Positions 44,802-56,239 of a stretch of 64,000 bases of DNA are shown here, piece after piece; the first letter of the stretch is position 1, and each line of letters begins with the position of its first letter. Below the pieces are notes generated by a model. It saw nothing but the letters and a program-made list of their open reading frames with translations, did not search any database and had not been told where the DNA came from. Position numbers and translations under genes: made by a program. This DNA comes from Buddleja alternifolia (lineage: Eukaryota > Streptophyta > Magnoliopsida > Lamiales > Scrophulariaceae), in NCBI GenBank assembly GCA_019426215.1, contig CM033393.1, positions 7,350,046 through 7,414,045 on the forward strand. The letters run 5' to 3'.

Positions 44802-46151
44802 TGTTAGATGTATGCCCTCTATGTCTATGAGGAATTAGATTGAGAAGGGCTTTCATAAGTTATTTGTACAAACTATTTATTGGTTCTATTTATAGAATAA
44901 AAGTGTTAATTTTGTTCATATAAATCTAATGCCATTTAAATGTATTGAACAAATAAGTCCTTGAGATTTGAAGATAGACTTTCCATCTCTTATGGCCAAG
45001 AGGAGGCACTGGAAGAGTCAAGTACTTAATCTCTTAAACCGGGAGTTCGCGAGTTAAGAAATTTTAATTGGGCATTAAAATTCAACTCGTATGACACCTA
45101 CTTTGACAAGGAAGTGCCAGTCGTACACTGATTAGATAGTGGGAGTTGGTGTCATGAATATGATTAATAGAATTAACATATTTGAACTCGACTCGCATTA
45201 ATCCGATCACATGGGTATTTACTCTTTGACAGTCAATGATTGGGATTAAGATTGCGATAGTATGTGTGAACTTTAGATATGAGGAGTTGTTTATAATGTG
45301 CTTGTAGTATTGGATATGTTATTAGAGTAGTTAAACCCGTATCACCTGATAGGTGGGGTCGACCTCGAAGTACGATCCACATGGTGCATTCGACATTGTA
45401 AGATAACTGCCAATATGGGATTCACCATCTCGACAGTAAATGAGTATCTGACCTGTACGATCATAAGTAATAGAAATTACAAAGTCTTTGGCCGAAGCAA
45501 ATAAACTAACTAGTGATGGTCACTGAGGGTAGTTTGGTAATTTTGCATTATTATGATTACCGAGTAAAACATCAAGCTTTATGAGTTTGACGTACCATAA
45601 CTCTTATTTGATCGGGTCACATCGGTGAAGAGTTTGTACGCATATGGTAGTCGTAATCAAGGTTCGTGATGACATGTTCATCTCGTATTCAATTGGGTTA
45701 CAATCTGGTTCCACGGTGTTGGCTAGGTGACAACCTCATCCTTTGGAATCCTCCCATTGCCAATTAAATTCAGTCTAGAGAGTCGCTCTTTGTGAAGAAA
45801 AGGAATATTTCCATGCTAAGGATATATAGGAAAAATCACATTAGATGTGATTGACTGACGAAATGGATGGCATGATTTAATGAAAGATATTTAATTTGAT
45901 TAAATAAATTAATTAAATCATATTAATTCATAAGTTAAATTAATTGAAAATTAATTTATACGTTGAATTAAATTAATTAGATAAATTTTAATTGGATTAA
46001 TGTAATTAATTAATTGTCAATCGAATTGGACTTGGATTTAATTAATTACACATGGGCTAAGATGGAACAAAGCCTGGAAGCCCATCCCGATATAGCCTAG
46101 CGGCCGCCCCCTCTCAGTTAAACCTAGAGGTTCTACTTGTTGGGTTCCGTG
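44802..46151 (+). repeat. F-like LTR, cut by C2
   Basis: Starts TGTTAGATGTATGCCCTC and matches the F solo LTR (31189-32968, inverse). Shared parts include GAGGAATTAGATT, TTTGTACAAACT, GACCTCGAAGTACG and AGAGAGTCGC. It is interrupted at 46152 by the C2 LTR. It contains AT-rich ATTAATT stretches near 45880-46030. Confidence 0.8.
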
Positions 46152-47722
46152 TGTTAGGAATTTCATGTTAGATGTTTTGATGATGACAATTAGGAGTTTA
46201 TGTTAGACCCCAAAATATGTAAGTTTGATTTTAGTAGAAATCATGTATAAACTTTGAAGCGTTAGATTTGTAATAGGCTTTATAGGATTCATTCTGTTTT
46301 ATTCTAGATTGTTAGGCTAAGTAGTCTTAGGCTAAGCGTCTGATGAATTCTAAGTGAGCTTATCAGTAGTTAAGTTTGAAGACTCAAGCGCCTGAAGTCT
46401 GAATGAAGATGAAGTTTCCAAGCGTCTAAATATCCAGCTATATCAAGCGTTACCTTATTAGGTAGAAGCAATTCAAGGATGGATAAGCGTCTATCAATGA
46501 TGGATTTCACCTGAATTTATTTCCAAGTCCAGAAAGAGTTTAATGCAATTATTCTCAGAGCATTAAACACCAACGGGTATTTAATTCAAATGCATTAAAT
46601 GCTGATAAGAGCATTAAATGTGATAAGCACTTTTCAAACATACGGAGAAGCCACCCTATTGGACTGTCAACTTTTCACAGACTGCAGCACCAACTTTTGT
46701 GCAGCAGATTTTCAACAAAAAGGATAAAAGTTGTTCACTCGCGGAAGTGAGAGACACGCGCCAGTGCATGTGTCAAACAGACACTTTTTCCAAGAATGTC
46801 TATAAATAGGACTTTAACAACAAGCCAAAAATAACGATCAATTCCAAGCCAAATTGCTGTTGCATTGAAGTCTCATTCCTTAAACTCTCATAAAAGCCAG
46901 AATATTCCAGCAAACATTCTCCTTGCTTTTCTTCAATTCCTGAGACAGTCAACCAATATCTCAACCATTCTTTTTGAAGAAACCCACACTACTATTGAGA
47001 TATTCACAAGTTGTTTGAACTTCACCAAAATCAAACAAACCGTTTAGAAAAACCCCATCCAAGCCTCGCAATCTATGTGAAGTCGAAGTTGGATACTTGC
47101 ATTATTTCTGGGTGAAAGAAGCAAGGGGATAGAAGTGATTTGGAACAGAAATCTGTGTGATCAAGGAGCTCAAGTCATCAACATCCATTTCTCCCTAATT
47201 TGTAGAAGTTTCTGTGTGATTCTTTGAGAACCATCTTAGTGGATTGCCTCCAAGTGTTCGAGGAGAAGAAGGACCTAGTTGAGATTACACCACCCAACGA
47301 ACCTTACAAATATCGTGCTCTTTACTTTACAGTCATTCTTCATATTATTATATCTTTGTATAAATCTGTTAAGTAAAACTCAAGTGAACGCTAAGCAACT
47401 AAAACATTTTCTTGTGACGCTAAAGCTTTCAAAAGAGAAGACTCTAAAATTATTCCGTTGTGCTAACACTAATTAAATAACTGAACGCTTAAACCTATTT
47501 GGTTAAAGTATTCAAATCTTAAAGTCTAAGTTAACTTTCTAAAACAGTCTTCATCAAACGCTTAGCTTAAGCGTCTATATTTAAAGTAAACGCTTAGTCA
47601 AGCGTCTACATTTCAAGCGTCCAAAATATTTTAATACGAATCTTTTTGAAGTCGAAAAAGACTTCAGGGTCTATTCAACCCCCTCCCTTCTAGACCCTTT
47701 CGTATGCCGCTTGGGACCAACA
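46152..47722 (+). repeat. C2 5' LTR
   Basis: 1,571 bp, TGTTAGGAATTTCATG...CTTGGGACCAACA, homologous to the C1 LTRs but ~300 bp shorter. TATAAATA at 46801-46808 is a good TATA box. It is rich in AAGCGTC/AAGCGCC words. Confidence 0.9.
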
Positions 47723-47724
47723 AG

Positions 47725-47736
47725 TGGTATTAGAGC
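47725..47736 (+). promoter_or_regulatory. C2 primer binding site
   Basis: TGGTATTAGAGC differs from the initiator Met tRNA complement by one base (C to T), a typical decay change. It lies two bases inside the LTR. Confidence 0.9.
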
Positions 47737-47822
47737 GGTTAAAGTTGAAATTTTTAAAATTTCCAAGTGTAACAGGTTGTTTAGATCCCTTTTCAAAATT
47801 TAGTTGCTTTTAGCTTTTCTTA

Positions 47823-49992
47823 ATGGCATTTTCTAAAGTTCCTAAGTTGACCGAGTCAAACTATGACTCATGGAAGGTCAAAGCTTTTACATATCTTTGT
47901 TCATGTGATGATGAAATGTGCGATATTATTTCAGATGGACCAATACAAATTCTGAAGGTTATTACCAGAGCGCCTGGAGCTACAGAAGAAACTCCAGATG
48001 GCTATGTTGAGAAGCCTAAACAAGAATGGTCCACTGATGAGTGTCGAAGAGCAAATTTGGACAATTTTGGTCAAAATGCTTTGTATACAGCTATTGGTGA
48101 CAACGACAATTTATTCAACAAAGTTAAATTATGTAATACCACTAAAGAAATTTAGGATAAGTTGGCTATAATCAGTGGTGGATCAACTCAAATCAAGGAA
48201 AATAAACTCTCCATTGCTCGAGAAAAATTCAACAGCTTTAAGATGTTACCTAACGAGACCCTAGAGCAATTGGACATAAGATTCACAGCTCTTGTTATGG
48301 AACTTACATCATTAGGAATGGATTGGCAAAATAGAGAAATGGTGGTTAAGATTTTCAGAAGTCTACCTAGTAGATTTTTTATGAAGACAACCGCAATGAG
48401 AGAATCAAATATGTTGGATCTTTTAAGTCCAGAAGACGCCTTTTCAGAACTGAAGGCAATTGAGTTTGAGTTAAACTCAGCTAGTGACGTTGTGAGTAGT
48501 TCGGTAGTTGAATCTGGAGCGCTCATAGCATCAATCAAGGGTAAATCGGGTAAAAAGGTAAAAGGTTCAGATATCAGTGAGGATGAGGAACTAGAACTTC
48601 TAAATAGATTCAGAAAGTTCTTGAGATATGAAAAGAAAGGAAGTAGTCCTAAGCATCAAGGACACAGTTCATATCAAGCGCCTGCTCCAATACATCAACA
48701 ATTTCAAGCTCCTCAGTATTCTGTTCCTACATCCCAAGCACCTATTTAATACCAAGTGTCTACACAAAATCTCTCAGCGCCCGTGGTCTCAAAACCACAC
48801 AATGCAAGATTAACAAATGAACCAAAGATGAAAACTAATCTGGCACTATCAGGTAAATTATCCTTATCCAAACGTATATAAGCCTTCAAGGCAGGATTAC
48901 TTGGATAGAAACCAATTCAGGAGCAACCTTTGTCAACAAGGTTTGCTAGCGAAATCAGAACAAGCATCCGCACCTGAAGACCTGGAGTCTTCAGAAGAAA
49001 GTAGTGATGATGATGAGCCAGTTGATGATTCAGAGCTCATTTGTCTCATGGCCAAAGATGATGAAGCGTCTCCTGAGGTAAACACTGAATTGTCTCTTCC
49101 TCTTTCTTATGAAGAATTACTTGACAAAGTCAAAGAATATTATAATGATTGTCAAGTTGCCACCAAATTATACCAAAATCACTTTGATATTATATCATCG
49201 CTCAAAAGTGATAAAGTGACGCTCAAAGCATAATTGCAAGTTTAGCAACAGTGCATTGAGAAAAACTAATTGCTTGAGAGTGAAATAATCCAGTTGAAAA
49301 GTGATCTTGATATGATAGTCAAGAGAGAAGCTGAGCTGATTGCCAGACTTACTAAATCAGAACAGCTTGTCTCATCATTGTCTAAAGTGTCAAGAAAGCT
49401 AGACAATGTGACTAAGGTAACAAGGTTATTTGGGGAAAAGACCGGTTTAGGATGCAATAAATTCGGTAAACAACCAAACAAATCAAATGTTACGGCAAAC
49501 AACAAAGGAAAGGGTAGTTTCTTTGTTAAAGAAAGTTCACAAAGACAAACGCTAAATGAACCAAGTGACAATGGTAAGAGGCCAAATGAGAAAGCCAAAG
49601 CTGACTCAGGCAAAGGAAAGGCGAAAGCAAATGATTCACAAAGAAAGGTTCATCCAAAAGCTCAAAAGGCTATAGATAAACCTAACCACTGTGAGTCAAG
49701 CGCTAAGCGTCCAGCATCAAAAGTGCACCCTAAGCCAGCGCCAAGGAAATACCAGCGTCAATATCCACAACGGTCTAGATCATATTATTGCTAGTATGAT
49801 GATTATGACTATATCTATGATTATGATTACTATTATAATCGAAGATATTACTATACACCCAAACAACACACACAACACAATGTGAAACCCAAGAAGGCTA
49901 GGCAAATATGGGTTCCTAAAGTTCTAATTCAAACTAACAATGCTACTAATGGTAAAGGACCCAAGCAACAATGGGTACCTAAACAGAAATAA
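47823..49992 (+). pseudogene. gag: C2 gag (broken, zinc knuckle lost)
   Basis: ATG 47823 (MAFSKVPKLTESNYDSWKVK), same Gag as C1. Stops: TAG at 48153-48155 where C1 has Trp, TAA near 48749, several near 48880-49270 and 49792. A frame change falls near 48890. At about 48840 the bases for the first half of the CCHC knuckle are deleted and the last Cys is Tyr, so the nucleic-acid-binding motif is gone. Unlike C1 it keeps the segment PLSYEELLDKVKEYYNDCQV (about 49100), so it shows what C1 has deleted. The basic tail ends WVPKQK and TAA at 49990. Confidence 0.9.
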
Positions 49993-50009
49993 AACTTCCT
50001 TTTTGATTG

Positions 50010-52083
50010 CAGGTACCTAGAGCTAATGCCAATACATCTGTTTGGTACTTCGATAGTGGATTGTCAAGGCACATGACTGGTTCCAAAGATCTTCTGATCA
50101 ACTATCGAGCTGCCAATGGTCCTCCGGTTGTATTTGGTGACAACTCCAAAGGTAAAACCAAAAGGTATTGGTACTGTGCATAGGGGGAACATCATGATAA
50201 GTGATGTTTATTATGTTGAGGGTCTAAAGCATAATTTATTAAGCATAAGTCAATTTTGTAATAAAGACTTTGAAGCCATATTCCCAAGTGACTGTTGCTA
50301 TATAAATGACGCTAAGACTAAGTCTACTAAATTGAAAGGTAAAACGGGTTCAATGTATATTTGGTAGATTGGGGTTCAACACTTGATAACAACCCAACTT
50401 GTTTTGTTGCTAACAATGAATCTAAAACGGGTTGGTTATGGCATAGAAAAATGAATCAACTCAACTTTAAGACAATCTCTCAGCTTATAAATCTAAATCT
50501 TGTAGAGGGATTACCAAAAGGATTATTTCATAAGGATCGCGTTTGTGACGCTTGTCAAATGGGCAAACAAGTCAAATCATCCTTCAAGAGAAAACCTCAT
50601 TTATCTACCTCTAGAATACTTGAACTACTTCACATAAATTTGTTTGGACCCGTTCAAACGATCAGTGTGAGTGGTAAAAAGTATACTTTGGTGATAGTGG
50701 ATGATTTCTCTCGATTCACTTAGGTGGAATTTCTTTCATCCAAAGATGAAACATGTGACAAGTTAACAACGCTTATTCGGCAACTTCAAACATTGAAAAA
50801 TTTTAAAGTTGTAAGAATAAGAAGCGATCACGGTACTGAGTTTACTAACAAGGTTGTTGAGAAGTTTTGTGCAGAGAATGGAATACATCATGAGTATTCA
50901 GCTCCCAGAACTCCCCAACAGAATGGTGTTGCTGAGCGTCGGAACAGAATGCTCAAGGAAGCTGCTAGGACAACGTTAGCAGAGTCCAAGCTTGCTCCTA
51001 GGTTTTGGGCCGACGCGATCAATACTGCCTGTTACACTTAAAACAAACAGCATGGGAAAACTCCATATGATCTGTGGAAGGGACCTAAGCCAAATGTTTC
51101 ATACTTTCATGTCTTTGGTTCTAAATGTTTTATCCATAATAATGGATCCCAAAGCCTAAAGACATTTGATCCTAAAGTGGATGAGGGAATCTTTCTAGGC
51201 TACGCCAAAAATGGAAAGAATTTTTGCATCTTAAACAAGATCAAATCGAAGGTTGAAGAATCTATTCATGTTGTTTTTTATGATGCTAACCAAGAACCGA
51301 GTAAGGTTAATGTGAATGATGTAGGAGTTGAAGATCTATGTCATCAAGCGTCTAAGATTACCATTGATGATGATAGTGACGACGATGATGAGATCTCAGT
51401 GCCACCTCCTAAGATTACTCGTGAGGATATTTCGAATAACAATGCAAGATCTACTGATGATCATGAAGAAAATGATCATCGAGAGCGAACAAGGATTGGT
51501 GAACTTAAAGCGCCTACGCAAGAGGGAAGTCAAGCGTCTGATCGTCAAGTGTCTGTTCAACCTCTTAACCCATTCCAACCAGATAGACTATGGCTGCGTG
51601 ATCATCCACCTGAGCAGATTATTGGAGATATTAAAACGCCTATTAGGACTAGAGCCGCTACATTTAATGAGGCTATGTTCGCAAGCTTTCTATCTCAAAT
51701 GGAACCTAAGAAAGTGGATGAAGCGCTAAGTGATCCAAGTTGGATTGAAGCCATGCAAGAAGAGCTGAATCAATTCGAGCGTAGTAAGGTTTGGACACTA
51801 GTACCAAGAACAACTCACCAAGGAGTTATTAGAACTAGATGGGTATATAGAAACAAGATGGATGAGAATGGCATTGTGATAAGGAACAAAGCTAGACTCG
51901 TTGCTCAAGGATATTCCTAAGAAGAGGGAATTGACTTTGATGAGACATATGCTCCAGTCACCCGTCTTGAAGAAATTCGCATGTTTCTAGCGTATGCAGC
52001 GTTCAATAAGTTTACGGTGTATCAGATGGACGTAAAGAGTGCCTTCCTGAATGGTAAACTCCAAGAAGAAGTATATGTGGAGC
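50010..52083 (+). pseudogene. pol: C2 pol, first part: protease, integrase, start of RT (broken)
   Basis: Begins at GTACCTAGAGC after the gag stop. The protease motif reads WYFDSGLS where C1 has IDSGSS. A frameshift sits near 50160. Integrase has the HH-CC finger (HRKMNQ has lost the second His; CDACQMG kept), LFGP with the first Asp replaced (INLFGP against LDLFGP), SDHGTEF and GVAERRN. Stops: TAG at 50346-50368 region, TAG at 50721, TAA at 51039 and TAA at 51918. RT begins with [11 protein letters not shown] and [13 protein letters not shown] and is cut at EEVYVE by element D. Confidence 0.9.
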
Positions 52084-53174
52084 TGTTAGAGTATATGCCC
52101 TCGAATGCCATAAAGAGGATAGATTTATAGGGCATAAACATTGTAACTAAACTATGGTTTTTCTGTTAATATAAGGCAGTTGATTGTTGTTTTCTTATAG
52201 GCATTTATAAGGTGTGAATAAACAACGTAAAGTCCTTGATGACAAGGCGAACCTTCTACCTCCTATGGGATAGGAGGAAAGGCACTAGAATGGTTTGACC
52301 CTTGACATCTAAAAGGGTTCGCAAGTCTATGAAGATGTACTTGTGACATCAAGTTTGTCATTAGAGTAGTTAGATTCAAATCACCTGTTGGTGGAATCGA
52401 CCTCGAAGTGCGACTTGATGGGCAAGTAGCATTGTTAACTGATTTGCAATATGCAATTTATTCTCTCATAAGTGAATGAGTAAAATATCCTATGCGATCA
52501 TGAATAAGTGAGGATGAAAGTCTTTGGCCAAAGCATTTGAATACCTCGACTTATTATGAGCTTAGGCATATGGTCAAGTTATATGAGTTTGACTTTAAAC
52601 CATGACTCTTACTTGACTGGGATATAAGAATAAAAGGTTATACACGTACGGTATTCACGGCGTAAAGGTTTGGAATGATCCTATTCATTCGTTCTCAATT
52701 GGGTTACGGTGTGAGCCACGAGACTAGCTAGGTGTCACTCGCACCCCTTTGGATTCCTCCCAATTGCCTTTTGAGACAAACCTAAAGAGTCGCGCTTAAA
52801 GGAAGTGCAAAAGGAAAAACATGAGAAAAAGATTTGAGAGAAATTCACGGCATTGGATGCCATAATTAATTAGTTAATTATTGGATCATTTAATTAATCA
52901 ATTAAATTAATGAGTTAATTAATTTCTTGGAGAAATTGAATTATAAATTAATTGGATTATCAATTTATTTATTGGATAAATAAATTATCCAATTAATTAA
53001 TTAGCAAGCAAGACGAAAGCCCGAAGGCTTCCGAGCCCACTAAAGGGTGGCCGTATAGATGCCCAAATAGGGCTCTTGCATGCTAGTGTTATTGTTTCAT
53101 AATGATATAAATATATCACAAGGTGAGAAATAACACAAGGCAACTTACATAACTTTCTCTCCAAGAAAAAGTCT

Positions 53175-53216
<42 letters not shown>

Positions 53217-53443
53217 GCAGTCTTTGACAAGGAAGAAAGAAGGAGTTTTTCGTTTTTGATTCCGGCGTGACGAATTAGAGATGTTGGCAAATTCGGCGTT
53301 AGAGAAAAGGATCACGTTCAGAAATCAACATACGCGAGAACGGTAATCTTTCTATACACAATTAAACACGAGGATTAGAGATGATTCGGGATTTGGAAAT
53401 TAAATTTACTTTCCGCTGTGTTTTATTCGTATAATTCCCAACA
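52084..53443 (+). repeat. D 5' LTR (with internal deletion)
   Basis: 1,360 bp, TGTTAGAGTATATGCCC...ATAATTCCCAACA. Compared with the 3' LTR it lacks ~240 bp after GCAAGTCTA (about 52344; present at 59490-59735). It has a longer (CT)n tract (53180-53215). Confidence 0.95.
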
Positions 53444-53444
53444 G

Positions 53445-53457
53445 TGGTATCAGAGCC
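53445..53457 (+). promoter_or_regulatory. D primer binding site (initiator Met tRNA)
   Basis: TGGTATCAGAGCC one base inside the LTR, the standard plant copia primer site. Confidence 0.95.
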
Positions 53458-55361
53458 AATCTCTGAATTCTGTGTTTAATTGCTTGTGTGATTGACTATT
53501 TTTTCGCGTTTTTGAGGCCTGCTTTGAACGTGTTTTTCATATGAAAATATTCTGAATATCGCTGTAGTTTCTTCATGAAAGTTGTAGTTTAATGAGTTTC
53601 GAATCTGGGCATATAAATTTTATGAGAATCGGAGAATTATAACCCCAAGAAGAGCGCGATGCAAAAAGCGTGCGCAGTCTGCGCGCAATAGGAGGCCTTT
53701 TTGGCCTCCCGTTGCGCACACAGCGTGCGCACTGCGCACACTGGGTGGGCCCCAACGCCGTGCCGTTTCACGGCGCCGGTCGGAGGAGCGTCCGGCCAAG
53801 CACGATTAAACCGTGCGCCCGTGCAATACGCCCAGCGCACGGACCTGTTTCGGGGCCCGGGTTTTAGTGACTCGGGCCCTAATGGGTCGGGTTATATTTT
53901 TTTAAGGTCCAAATTTTAATTGAATAGGTGTTTGAGCTATATTAGTTATCCTGGTGGGTCAAAAGGATGATGACCCGGATTTAATTAAAAAGGGGCCCAA
54001 ATTATTTTGATTAAAATTGTGGATAATTCAATAAATTAGTTATTGGGCCTAATTAATTAATTTTGAATATGTCAATGGTTGGTAATTTAATTTTGAGAAA
54101 ATTAAACCCAATATAGTTTTTGTTGATCTTTATTTGAATGAAATAAATAATTAATAAACTCTTGGAATTTTTTTTTATTAAGTTATTTATTTAAATAAAA
54201 AATTCTCATAAATAGGATTATTTTCATATGAATCAATAAAATTTGGAATTTTATTGTGGAAATTAATTAAGTTGGACTAATTAATTTTTATTAATCACCA
54301 ACATAAGTGTTTTATTTATCGCGAGCATGTATTATGTGATGGTGACATATGTCTATGGGCTTAGGTTGCTTCTTTTGATTATGTATTTCTTTTGATGGGT
54401 TGTAAGGGCCGGTTTGAGCCCATATTTTATTTCTAGATTTATGTATAGGTTTTAAATTACCTCTTGTAATAAATAGAAATAGAATAGGTCTTTCAAGATG
54501 GAGATCATGCAAAAGAAGAGGAGCTTGGAGCCCACGGAGATTAGCTAGGCTTTTTTTTTCAATTTTATGATGGCCCATTAGCTTGGGCCCTCTAGATAAA
54601 ATCCCATAGACTTGTGTGTTGTATTATTGCTTTCGATGCATGTTCATTAGTTGTATGAAACATGTGTGTTATCAATATGCGCTATATAAATTGGTAAATG
54701 TGCAAAGTGAGACGAAATAAATGTTTTGAACATGAATTCTCCCAAACAAAAATAATACTACGTTAGTAAGGGGTGCTAGGCATCCTTTCCCTCCACTAAA
54801 CTTAATAAGATCAAGGATTAAATCCATATGTGGCATCTTCCCAGTAAGTGGGGGTCATATATGAAGATTTAATTATAGAATTTTATTAAGTGCATTGGAT
54901 GCCTTAATCGAGACATATTTCACCCCAAATATCGTTAAAGGGTTGCAAGGTGAAATTCAAATGTTAGATTATGAGGAGTTAGTGGGAATGAACTTAGATA
55001 GTGCACTTTACCAATAAATCGTTAAAGGGTTGCGGTATTTGTGGATTATGGGATAGATATGATTGAACCGTCTATTTGATAGATTGATGTTTGACATCAC
55101 TTTAATTATGTAATGGACTAAATATCGTTAAAGGGTTGCCATCCATTATATTAATTAAAGAACTCAATCCCCACCACAAAGTTTTCATCAACGATAGCTT
55201 CCGTCATTTCACAGTGGGAGTGTGGAATTTCAAAAAATGTAGTGAGCCAAGTTATAAGTCGAAGTCTTGATGTTAAACTTGGTCTTAGTTTAGTCCAATA
55301 TTCTAATTAAGTCTGGTTTATTTTCTGCAGTTATTTGTTTTATCTCTCTCATTTTTCAAAA
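53458..55361 (+). other. D leader with nested GC-rich hairpin and repeated motif
   Basis: 1.9 kb with no gene. 53640-53885 is GC-rich in an AT-rich surround. It contains nested inverted repeats (GTGCGCAGT 53670-53678 with ACTGCGCAC 53731-53739; GCGCAA 53683-53688 with TTGCGC 53712-53717; GGAGGCC 53691-53697 with GGCCTCC 53703-53709). ATCGTTAAAGGGTTGC occurs three times (54931, 55018 and 55124). These may act in the genomic RNA as packaging or dimerisation structures (inference). Confidence 0.7.
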
Positions 55362-56237
55362 ATGACAATCAACCCACTTTTCGTATTACTCGAAAAGAAT
55401 ATCCTTACCGGACCCAACTACGTGGATTGGCTAAGGAATTTGAGAATATTTCTCAATATGGAGTCTCTAGGATACGTGTTGGACACTGATATCCCTGCTC
55501 CACCTGCCAGAACACGTGCCAATGAAGAAGAAGTCCAAGCTCATGAAAAATGGTTAAAGGACGACGTCCGAGTGCTTGGGTGCATTATTGGCTCTATGAC
55601 GAATGAGCTACAGAGGTCCCACGACAAGATGGCCATAGCGAGGGCTATCTTGGCGCACTTGGTCGAGCTCTATGGTGAGCACAGTAGGACTGCTAGATAT
55701 GAAATATCTAAAGAGCTCTTCAGAGCCAAAATGAGAGAAGGGGATAAGGTTGGGGATCATGTCCTCAAAATGATATCGAGGATCGCGAGATTGGAAGCTC
55801 TCGATTTTACAATGAACCCGCAACTTCAGACCGATCTTATCTTGCAGTCCCTTCCTGACTCTTTTTCCCAAGTCGTCATGAACTTCAATTGCTATGAGAT
55901 TGAATGCAACTTAGCTGGGCTAATGAACAAATTAAACATTGCACAATCTCAATTGAAGCCCAAGGGAAAAGAGAATGCTTTGGTTATCACTTCTGGGCCC
56001 AAACGGGCGAAGAATAAGAAGAGAAAAACCAAGAAGCAGGCTGGTGAGCTTGGAGCTCAGGGTGGTGTCGATAAAGGAAAAGGGAAAGCTCCTGTGATTC
56101 GCAAGCGAAAGGGGCCACAAATGATAGACAGATGCCTACACTGCGGTGAGCTGGGCCACTGGAGAAAGAACTGTTCGAATATGGGGCCTGCGCACAAGGT
56201 ATGGAATTTTATGTTCATGAAACTTATTGTTCTATGA
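55362..56237 (+). CDS. gag: D gag (nucleocapsid)
   Basis: 291 residues from ATG 55362 (MTINPLFVLLEKNILTGPNY). An upstream in-frame TTG exists, but this ATG fits the family start. Residues ~15-185 form a UBN2-type copia Gag core (GPNYVDWLRNLRIFL, LVELYGEHSRTARYEISKEL, DHVLKMI, LILQSLPDSFSQVVMNFN). A Lys-rich linker with KKRKTKKQ at 219-226 follows, then a CCHC knuckle C258-x2-C261-x4-H266-x4-C271. The frame then ends early and protease is in another frame, so a frameshift lies shortly after the knuckle. Gag binds and packages the element RNA. The gag part itself is undamaged. Confidence 0.92.
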   Translation: MTINPLFVLLEKNILTGPNYVDWLRNLRIFLNMESLGYVLDTDIPAPPARTRANEEEVQAHEKWLKDDVRVLGCIIGSMTNELQRSHDKMAIARAILAHLVELYGEHSRTARYEISKELFRAKMREGDKVGDHVLKMISRIARLEALDFTMNPQLQTDLILQSLPDSFSQVVMNFNCYEIECNLAGLMNKLNIAQSQLKPKGKENALVITSGPKRAKNKKRKTKKQAGELGAQGGVDKGKGKAPVIRKRKGPQMIDRCLHCGELGHWRKNCSNMGPAHKVWNFMFMKLIVL

Positions 56238-56239
56238 CC

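Noticed and set aside
53670..53867. Arg/Pro-rich ORFs in the D leader
   Set aside because: They are by-products of the GC-rich hairpin island, which stays open in several frames on both strands.
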